IMG/VR virus record: IMGVR_UViG_3300013102_000073
Location: 1-25,072 of that record
DNA length: 25,072 bases
Source: a virus
Reading direction: 5' to 3' (one strand)
Every line of letters begins with the position of its first letter. Position 1 is the stretch's first letter. Under the pieces are notes generated by a model. That model was not told the DNA's origin. It worked only from the letters and a program-made list of their open reading frames with translations, and did not search any database. The position numbers were made by a program, and so were the translations under genes. Below, piece after piece: positions 20,769-25,072 of the stretch.

Positions 20769-21139
20769 ACGCCCCCGCATCCGATATGCACGCCCGTTGG
20801 CTGGTCCGGCACTACGCCCAGCAGCACGTAGCGGAAACCGAGTGGAATGAGCCATCGAAGGCCTGGATTGCCCGGGCCCGTCGTACTCAGGCGGCGATGA
20901 ACGCGGCGTTGGGTGTGCGCGTGAACGGCGCCGACCTGAACCAGCTCATCACCGACTTCGAAGAGTTCGAATCGCTTGAGTGCGGAACCCACCCCGACCT
21001 GACCGTCAACAACGCCGGCACCGTGGACAACACCGCCGAACTCACCGACCGCATCAACCAGCAGATAAACGCGACCGTCACCGAACTACTCCAATCCGCC
21101 GAACCCCTCACCCGGGCCGAAGACAAGGTAATGGCATGA
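20765..21139 (+). CDS. Hypothetical early protein (124 aa)
   Basis: 124-aa protein, GTG start overlapping the upstream stop by 4 nt. N-terminal half helical with aromatic and charged residues (A-R-W-L-V-R-H-Y-A-Q-Q-H-V-A-E-T-E-W) and A-R-A-R-R-T-Q-A-A-M; C-terminal half has repeated Asn/Thr and E-L-T-D-R-I-N-Q-Q-I. No Cys, no membrane helix, no motif I recognise. ATGA overlap at the end keeps it in the coupled chain. Confidence 0.7.
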   Translation: MNAPASDMHARWLVRHYAQQHVAETEWNEPSKAWIARARRTQAAMNAALGVRVNGADLNQLITDFEEFESLECGTHPDLTVNNAGTVDNTAELTDRINQQINATVTELLQSAEPLTRAEDKVMA

Positions 21140-21279
21140 GCGCAAAAGTGCGCCCGTCCGCAGTTAGCGGCTGGGCAGTGATCTGCAAGGACTGCGAAGA
21201 AATCAGAACCGGAACAATGGCTCAAGTTGACCTGTGGGCCGATGTCCACAATGACGAGAATCACGGAGACGAAGCATGA
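21136..21279 (+). CDS. Small zinc-ribbon-like protein (47 aa)
   Basis: 47-aa protein with one C-x-x-C (V-I-C-K-D-C-E-E) and two C-terminal His (D-V-H-N-D-E-N-H), an arrangement that could bind one zinc. Similar small proteins with Cx2C near the N-terminus and Ax2H near the end are common in actinophage early regions; functions unknown. Starts and ends in 4-nt ATGA overlaps. Confidence 0.65.
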   Translation: MSAKVRPSAVSGWAVICKDCEEIRTGTMAQVDLWADVHNDENHGDEA

Positions 21280-21362
21280 TCCTCCTCCTCGTCTGCGCAA
21301 CCGTCGCCACGGGTATTCAGTCGGCCCGCCTCATCACACAACCCGCCAGGAGCAACAAATGA
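21276..21362 (+). CDS. Tiny hydrophobic peptide (28 aa)
   Basis: 28-aa peptide starting M-I-L-L-L-V-C-A-T-V-A-T-G-I and ending A-R-S-N-K. The first 14 residues could enter the membrane. Evidence for being real is the ATGA overlap at both ends inside an unbroken chain. Its main role might be coupling: AGGAGC near its end serves the next gene. Confidence 0.5.
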   Translation: MILLLVCATVATGIQSARLITQPARSNK

Positions 21363-21640
21363 GCAGCAACACGCACATGTCCATGACGAAGTTCCGTCAA
21401 GAGGGCGTCCACGAATGGCAGGCCGACGAGGGCTCGACCGATGCCACCAACATCGCAGCCGCTATCGACGCCCAAACTGAGGCCACGCTCGCCCTCGCCT
21501 ATGAGCAGCGCACCGCCAACCTGATGGCCTTCGAGCGGTCCCAGTGGGAAGCGTGGCAGAACGACACCCTGAACGACGAGGGGCAGCGTATGTGGAAGCT
21601 GGCCGCTGATCAGATCGCAGAAAGGCTGGACCTGTCATGA
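21359..21640 (+). CDS. Hypothetical early protein (93 aa)
   Basis: 93-aa acidic helical protein. ATG at 21359 follows AGGAGCAACAA, and is preferred over an earlier in-frame ATG (21227) that would overlap two upstream genes. Contains M-T-K-F-R-Q-E-G-V-H-E-W-Q and long helices with A-A-A-I-D-A-Q-T-E-A-T-L-A-L. Trp/Glu-rich near the end. Not recognised. ATGA overlaps on both sides. Confidence 0.65.
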   Translation: MSSNTHMSMTKFRQEGVHEWQADEGSTDATNIAAAIDAQTEATLALAYEQRTANLMAFERSQWEAWQNDTLNDEGQRMWKLAADQIAERLDLS

Positions 21641-21765
21641 GCCACACCCCATCGTGCACGACGCGTAAGGAACTAACCGGCAACGTCTGGGTGCACTACT
21701 CGTCGCCGGACCCCGACTGCCAAGACATCAGCCACGAAGCCCACTACACCGAGGAGTCAGCATGA
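21637..21765 (+). CDS. Tiny early protein with Cys/His (42 aa)
   Basis: 42-aa protein, M-S-H-T-P-S-C-T-T-R-K-E-L-T-G to Y-T-E-E-S-A. Contains two Cys (7, 28) and several His (3, 20, 33, 36), possible metal ligands but not in a standard motif. G-N-V-W-V-H-Y-S-S-P-D-P reads like a short beta hairpin. Evidence is the 4-nt overlap at both ends. Confidence 0.55.
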   Translation: MSHTPSCTTRKELTGNVWVHYSSPDPDCQDISHEAHYTEESA

Positions 21766-22067
21766 ACCCCACCAAGTACCGCAAGAAGCCCGTCGTCATC
21801 GAAGCCATGCAATGGGACGGAAGCGCCGAAGGCGCCACCCCGATCGTCAATTGGATTCTGGAAGGCCCGCTTACCGCGAGCTACCACGAGCACCTGCTGG
21901 ACGGCAGCATCATCGCCCACCCTGACCCTTTCCTGAGAATCAACACTCTCGAAGGCGTCATGATCGCCAGCACCGGGGATTTCATCATCAAGGGCGTCAA
22001 AGGGGAGTTCTACCCCTGCAAGCCGGGCATCTTCGCCAAGACCTACGAACTGGAGGAGTCAGCGTGA
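21762..22067 (+). CDS. Conserved phage protein (PGDF/ PCKP type)
   Basis: 101-aa protein of a very widespread phage family: K-Y-R-K-K-P-V-V-I-E-A-M-Q-W at the start, I-x-T-L-E-G-V-M-I-A-S-T-G-D-F-I-I-K-G-V-K-G-E-F-Y-P-C-K in separate runs of the second half, then P-G-I-F-A-K-T-Y-E. The matching elements are the TGD(F/Y)IIKG turn and YPCKP-IF. Function is not established as far as I know. AGGAG upstream and ATGA overlap fix the start. Confidence 0.8.
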   Translation: MNPTKYRKKPVVIEAMQWDGSAEGATPIVNWILEGPLTASYHEHLLDGSIIAHPDPFLRINTLEGVMIASTGDFIIKGVKGEFYPCKPGIFAKTYELEESA

Positions 22068-22231
22068 ACCAGGATCCGCGCAACTCGACAATGTCGGCGA
22101 CGAAAACGTTCCGACACCAGCACGTCCTCAACGACATCGTCCGCGACCCCGAAGCCGAACGGCTGGCACTGCTTTACCTCGACCGTCACGCCCCGGACCT
22201 GGTCGGCGTCATCCTCGGACACGTCCTGTGA
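22064..22231 (+). CDS. Small early protein (55 aa)
   Basis: 55-aa protein, GTG start in a GTGA overlap with a GGAGG site upstream; its own stop is in another GTGA overlap. Helical with T-F-R-H-Q-H-V-L-N-D-I-V and E-A-E-R-L-A-L-L-Y-L-D-R-H-A-P. Not recognised. Good ribosome site and double overlap support it. Confidence 0.6.
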   Translation: MNQDPRNSTMSATKTFRHQHVLNDIVRDPEAERLALLYLDRHAPDLVGVILGHVL

Positions 22232-22509
22232 GCGAGCGAGACGAACTGGCCCGTGAACTTGCCGCAGCCTATGGGGACCTTGAGGTGCGCACGCCGGACC
22301 TCAATGCCGCAGACGGGATCATCGCAGCAGGCTACCGGAAGATCTTCGACGGCGACTGCGGGCTAAGCAACATTAAGGATCCGACCGAGCGTGAAGCGGC
22401 AGAGGCGTGGATGCGCTGGGCAAACATCGTCTCAGGGAACGACGGCAACGGCATCGCAGCCATGCAGCAGATGCTTACCGAACTCGGCTACCGGAAGCAG
22501 GAGCCATGA
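22228..22509 (+). CDS. Hypothetical early protein (93 aa)
   Basis: 93-aa acidic helical protein; GTG start overlapping the upstream stop. S-E-R-D-E-L-A-R-E-L-A-A-A-Y opens it, followed by A-A-D-G-I-I-A-A-G-Y-R-K and a C-terminal M-L-T-E-L-G-Y-R-K. The A-D-x-I-(I/L)-A-x-G-Y pattern occurs in small actinophage proteins of unknown role. No metal or catalytic motif seen. Confidence 0.65.
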   Translation: MSERDELARELAAAYGDLEVRTPDLNAADGIIAAGYRKIFDGDCGLSNIKDPTEREAAEAWMRWANIVSGNDGNGIAAMQQMLTELGYRKQEP

Positions 22510-22649
22510 CCCCGGACCCTAACGACCCTGCCGAGCAGGAAGCGTTCCGGGCACTCGACCAGTCCCGCCGCACCGGATGCGCAGACAACTGTGTTTGCAA
22601 AGTGGACGACGCCATGACCACACCGATTGATCTGGAGGACCTGGAATGA
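22506..22649 (+). CDS. Small Cys-containing early protein (47 aa)
   Basis: 47-aa protein with G-C-A-D-N-C-V-C-K in the middle, a C-x3-C-x-C cluster that could bind metal, and acidic ends (D-P-N-D-P-A-E-Q-E and L-E-D-L-E). Starts in an ATGA overlap with AGGAGCC upstream and ends in another. Unrecognised. Confidence 0.6.
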   Translation: MTPDPNDPAEQEAFRALDQSRRTGCADNCVCKVDDAMTTPIDLEDLE

Positions 22650-22750
22650 CTCGCCCTTACCGCTGCACATGCGGGCACGTCGAACTCGACAAGCCAGGCA
22701 CCTACGAATGCGAATGGCACGGAACCACCACCATCGAGGAGGACAAATGA
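22646..22750 (+). CDS. Tiny zinc-ribbon-like peptide (34 aa)
   Basis: 34-aa peptide with Y-R-C-T-C-G-H near the start and E-C-E-W-H-G later, giving C-x-C-x-H ... C-x2-H, enough for one metal site. GGAGG ribosome site and ATGA overlap at the start; its final codons carry the GAGGAGG used by the exonuclease gene. Unrecognised. Confidence 0.6.
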   Translation: MTRPYRCTCGHVELDKPGTYECEWHGTTTIEEDK

Positions 22751-23454
22751 GCGCCACAATCACCGAACCGAAGATCAGCCTGCAAGTCTTCGCCGACCTT
22801 GAGCAGGGCACAGATGAGTGGCTTGCTGCACGGTGCGGGATCATCACCGCATCCGTTGTCGGGCAGCTCATCACCCCGAAGACAATCAAGCCCGCCACTA
22901 ACGACACGACACGCGGACTCACAGCAACCCTCGCCGCCGAACGCATCACCGGGTTTGTTGAGTATGTGCACCCGAACGCCGACATGCAGCGCGGGACCAT
23001 GAGCGAGCCGTTTGCCCGGGACATCTACTCCGAGGATTACGCGCCCGCCACTGAAGTCGGTTTTATGATCCGCGACTTCGACGGCGGCTACCGGATCGGC
23101 TACTCACCTGACGGATTGGTTGGCGATGACGGGCTAATCGAAATCAAGGCGCCCCGCCAGAAGAAGCACCTGTCAACAATCCTGGCTGATGAAGTGCCGC
23201 TGGAGAACATGGCGCAGTGTCAGGCGGGCCTGCTGGTGTCTGGCCGTGAATGGCTGGACTTCATCTCCTACAACGGCGGCATGCCCCTTTTCGTGAAGCG
23301 TGTTCTGCCGGATCCCAAATGGTTCGCCGCGATCCACGAAGCCGTCGAAGCATTCGAGGCAGCAGCCGAAGCAATGATCGGCACCTACAAGGCCGTCACC
23401 AAGGGCCGCCCAAACACCGAACGCATCGACTTCTACGCAGAAATGAGCATCTAA
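22747..23454 (+). CDS. YqaJ-like recombination exonuclease
   Basis: 235-aa nuclease of the YqaJ/lambda-exonuclease type, which would resect double-stranded ends for annealing. ATG 22747 has GAGGAGGA upstream and overlaps the prior stop; longer upstream reading is not protein-like. Motifs: Q-G-T-D-E-W-L-A-A-R-C-G (residues 20-31), then T-A-S; Glu87 in M-S-E-P-F-A-R-D; G-Y-S-P-D-G (Asp122); I-E-I-K-A-P (Glu132, Lys134); and M-A-Q-C-Q (Gln157/159). All core residues are present. It is followed directly by a protein usually found next to such nucleases and, further on, by SSB. Confidence 0.88.
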   Translation: MSATITEPKISLQVFADLEQGTDEWLAARCGIITASVVGQLITPKTIKPATNDTTRGLTATLAAERITGFVEYVHPNADMQRGTMSEPFARDIYSEDYAPATEVGFMIRDFDGGYRIGYSPDGLVGDDGLIEIKAPRQKKHLSTILADEVPLENMAQCQAGLLVSGREWLDFISYNGGMPLFVKRVLPDPKWFAAIHEAVEAFEAAAEAMIGTYKAVTKGRPNTERIDFYAEMSI

Positions 23455-24003
23455 ATGGACATGTCAGCCAGTATCGCCCCGAAGTCTGACCAGCTAGACG
23501 CAATTGAGCTGGTCGCGGGACCGCAGACCTTCACGATTGCGAAGGTAGCACAGAACAACGCCGAACAGCCTTGGAACTTCCACCTTGCAGAGTTCCCGCG
23601 TCCGTGGCGTCCGGGCAAGTCTATGTTGCGGGTGATGGCCGCAGCGTGGGGCTTGGACGGCAACAAGTACGTCGGCCATCGCGTCACTCTCTACTGCGAC
23701 CCGACCGTCCAGTTCGGAAACGACACCGTTGGAGGGACGCGCATCAGCCACATGACCGGCATCGACAAGCCCCTCAAGGTGCCGCTGCTCATCAAGCGTG
23801 GCAAGTCTGCCGTGTTCACCGTCCAGCCGCTCCCCGCAGAAGCCCCCAAACCCTCCCGTGACTTCCTGGCTGAAGCTGAGGCCGCGAACGGTGACAAGGC
23901 AACACTCCGCGCCCTGTGGACCGCGGCCCGTGACGCCGGCGAACCCCAAGCCCACCTCGACACCATCGCCGCCATGGTCGCCCCTGATGAGTCGGCGTCC
24001 TAA
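23455..24003 (+). CDS. Conserved phage protein next to exonuclease (recombination module)
   Basis: 182-aa protein. ATG comes directly after the exonuclease stop. Conserved-looking elements: S-D-Q-L-D-A-I-E-L near residue 11, E-Q-P-W-N-F-H-L, R-P-W-R-P-G-K-S-M-L-R-V-M-A-A-A-W-G, V-T-L-Y-C-D-P-T-V-Q-F-G and V-G-G-T-R-I-S-H-M. These match a family I know from many phages beside YqaJ-type nucleases. Its biochemical function is not known to me. An accessory to end resection or annealing is inferred from neighbours. A Pro-rich link near 128 leads to an Ala-rich helical tail. Confidence 0.75.
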   Translation: MDMSASIAPKSDQLDAIELVAGPQTFTIAKVAQNNAEQPWNFHLAEFPRPWRPGKSMLRVMAAAWGLDGNKYVGHRVTLYCDPTVQFGNDTVGGTRISHMTGIDKPLKVPLLIKRGKSAVFTVQPLPAEAPKPSRDFLAEAEAANGDKATLRALWTAARDAGEPQAHLDTIAAMVAPDESAS

Positions 24004-24160
24004 GTGCCCGTGTGGCAAGGTCCAAAGTTCGGACCTTAGCGCGGCCCGCGAACTGCACGCCCGTATCTGGGCGGCCCGCGGGGGTGAAGCTCGCGTCAGA
24101 TTTTACGAATGCCGATACGGTGCAACGCACTGGACCCGAATGCTTGAACCAATCCAATAG
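23987..24160 (+). CDS. Small zinc-ribbon-like protein (57 aa)
   Basis: 57-aa basic protein, ATG 23987 overlapping the upstream gene by 17 nt. K-C-P-C-G-K near the start, A-R-E-L-H-A-R-I-W-A-A-R in the middle, and Y-E-C-R-Y-G-A-T-H-W-T-R at the end. This fits the small actinophage proteins with an N-terminal Cys pair and a C-terminal Y-x-C-x(4-5)-W/H-W/H. The second Cys pair is incomplete (one Cys replaced by Gly), so zinc binding may use His. Confidence 0.65.
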   Translation: MSRRPKCPCGKVQSSDLSAARELHARIWAARGGEARVRFYECRYGATHWTRMLEPIQ

Positions 24161-24169
24161 AAGGAATCA

Positions 24170-24445
24170 ATGAAACCCCGCATCATCACGCTCTACACGT
24201 CCCCCGGGTGCCAGCCCTGCCTCGCCATCAAGCGATGGTTCAAGAAGAAGGGCGTCGAGTACACCGAGAAGGACGTCACCCAGGACCCGCAGGACTTGGC
24301 AGCCGTCAAGGAACTCGGCTACAAATCAGCCCCAGTCGTCATCGTCTCGACCGGCGACCCCGAAGTTGAGATCCACTGGCAGGGCCTCCACATGGCAAAC
24401 CTCGAAAAATACACACTCACAACCGCAGAACAGAAGGCAGCATAA
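24170..24445 (+). CDS. nrdH: NrdH-like glutaredoxin
   Basis: 91-aa thioredoxin-fold protein that would supply electrons to ribonucleotide reductase. [12 protein letters not shown] holds the redox pair (Cys14, Cys17), followed by the [13 protein letters not shown] helix and K-S-A-P-V-V-I-V with the cis-Pro. The active site CQPC differs from the CVQC of typical NrdH. W-x-G-L near residue 70 agrees with NrdH. ATG follows AGAAGGAA. Phages often carry this gene to support DNA precursor supply. Confidence 0.85.
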   Translation: MKPRIITLYTSPGCQPCLAIKRWFKKKGVEYTEKDVTQDPQDLAAVKELGYKSAPVVIVSTGDPEVEIHWQGLHMANLEKYTLTTAEQKAA

Positions 24446-24447
24446 CC

Positions 24448-24951
24448 ATGGCTAACGACACCACCATCACCGTTATCGGCAACCTGACCAGCGATCCCGA
24501 ACTCAGGTTCACGCCTTCCGGTTCCGCAGTTGCCAACTTCACCATCGCATCCACCCCTCGCACGTTCGACAAGAACAGCAACGAATGGAAGGACGGCGAA
24601 ACCCTGTTCCTGCGCTCGTCAGTGTGGCGTGAGGCAGCGGAGAACGTCGCCGAATCCCTCACCAAGGGCATGGGCGTTATCGCTCAGGGACGCCTCAAGT
24701 CCAGGAGCTACGAAACCAAGGAAGGCGAAAAGCGCACCGTCATCGAGTTCGAGATTGACGAAATCGGCCCCAGCCTCAAGTACGCCAAGGCGCAGGTAAA
24801 CCGCACCCAGCGCAACGGCGGCGGCAACCAGCAGCAGGCCCAGCAGCGACAGCCTGTGGCGCGAACGCAGGAGGATCCGTGGGCAACTCCCGGCGTTTCC
24901 AACACGGGCGGTGGCTGGGGTACCGGCCCCGATTCTGAGCCTCCTTTTTAA
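24448..24951 (+). CDS. ssb: Single-stranded DNA-binding protein
   Basis: 167-aa SSB. OB fold at residues about 5-112: [23 protein letters not shown], and [12 protein letters not shown] near residue 52 followed by G-x-x-V/I-A-Q-G-R-L. The linker is Q/N/G-rich, and the C-terminus ends D-S-E-P-P-F, a short acidic tip similar to the usual partner-binding tail. ATG 24448 is two bases after the NrdH stop. It works with the exonuclease module and in phage replication. Confidence 0.93.
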   Translation: MANDTTITVIGNLTSDPELRFTPSGSAVANFTIASTPRTFDKNSNEWKDGETLFLRSSVWREAAENVAESLTKGMGVIAQGRLKSRSYETKEGEKRTVIEFEIDEIGPSLKYAKAQVNRTQRNGGGNQQQAQQRQPVARTQEDPWATPGVSNTGGGWGTGPDSEPPF

Positions 24952-24960
24952 ACCCCAGCG

Positions 24961-24995
24961 TGGTACTTAAAAATACTTAGTTCATAGAGCATAAT
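24961..24995 (+). promoter_or_regulatory. Promoter with overlapping AAGTRC-type element
   Basis: TTAAAA (24967-24972), 17-bp spacer, CATAAT (24990-24995). The third copy of the repeated element (24961-24980, reverse orientation) covers the -35 box. It probably drives the gene starting at 25052. Confidence 0.5.
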
Positions 24996-25003
24996 TGAGT
25001 AAC

Positions 25004-25029
25004 GGTGGGCCGGCGAGAGTCGGCCCACC
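25004..25029 (+). promoter_or_regulatory. Leader hairpin before the last gene
   Basis: GGTGGGCCG (25004-25012) and its exact complement (25021-25029), 8-nt loop, no T-run. It falls at or just after the predicted transcription start, so it is likely an mRNA 5' stem (stability or control) rather than a terminator. Confidence 0.5.
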
Positions 25030-25051
25030 ACCCCAAACCCTAGGAGCAGCA

Positions 25052-25072
25052 ATGAGCTTTCATCTCTCCGTC
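25052..25072 (+). CDS. Start of a gene cut by the window edge
   Basis: ATG at 25052 with TAGGAG 6 nt upstream; only M-S-F-H-L-S-V is visible. It follows a promoter candidate and leader hairpin. The product cannot be named. Confidence 0.55.

Noticed and set aside
1-25072. CRISPR array, transposase or insertion sequence
   Set aside because: No regularly spaced identical repeats with spacers, no transposase motifs and no terminal inverted repeats with target duplication were seen.

Overview
The window looks like a piece of a temperate, long-tailed (siphovirus-type) bacteriophage genome from a high-GC actinobacterial host. An Arthrobacter-like host is my best guess; this is an inference from gene families (DUF6093, DUF6221, r1t-type holin, actinophage-style tail genes) and GTG starts, not from a host gene. 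The attachment-site region lies between the late and early genes, with phage genes on both sides. That fits a free phage genome with an intact attP better than an integrated prophage end.

Layout. (1) 1-13018, + strand late genes: head-tail connectors (one cut by the window edge), tail terminator, a 48-aa peptide, major tail protein, a beta-rich virion protein, the tail assembly chaperone pair joined by a -1 frameshift at a T TTT TTG heptamer, the tape measure (1092 aa), Dit-like and hub-like tail proteins, two further tail proteins, and a large fibre with pyocin-knob repeats and an SGNH hydrolase domain. (2) 13162-15008, lysis: a four-helix membrane protein, a one-helix coiled-coil protein, an M23 endolysin with an apparent internal start, and an r1t-type holin. 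(3) 15258-16924, - strand integration operon: a small gene, tyrosine integrase, a small gene. (4) 16925-17296: attP, with the 3' end of a tRNA gene as core, five GTCAAC arm-type sites around it and 10-bp direct repeats. (5) 17297-17410: an odd tRNA-like RNA on the - strand. (6) 17447-19327, - strand lysogeny side: two small genes (one DUF6221), an ImmA/IrrE-like peptidase and a regulator with two HTH regions. (7) 19403-19671: an operator region with ten GTTAC half-sites between divergent regulators. (8) 19672-24951, + strand early operon: Cro-like HTH, GIY-YIG nuclease, excisionase-like HTH, a chain of tiny genes each overlapping the next by 4 nt, YqaJ-type exonuclease, a recombination-associated protein, a zinc-ribbon-like protein, NrdH-like redoxin and SSB. 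A further promoter and gene start follow at the right edge.

How it works together. The two-HTH regulator, probably antagonised by the ImmA-like peptidase, should hold the early promoter shut through the GTTAC array. Release switches on the Cro-like protein, excisionase and recombination genes from what looks like a leaderless promoter. Integrase acts on attP, and the Xis candidate may bind the 10-bp repeats beside it. The late genes build the tail and lyse the cell.

Most unusual items: the tRNA-like RNA with a 114-nt cloverleaf and no U33; two small antisense membrane-protein genes buried in the late region that share a promoter layout; the phased GTTAC array; an AAGTRC-type motif repeated at three promoter regions; and three late-gene leaders whose hairpins can pair with the downstream Shine-Dalgarno.
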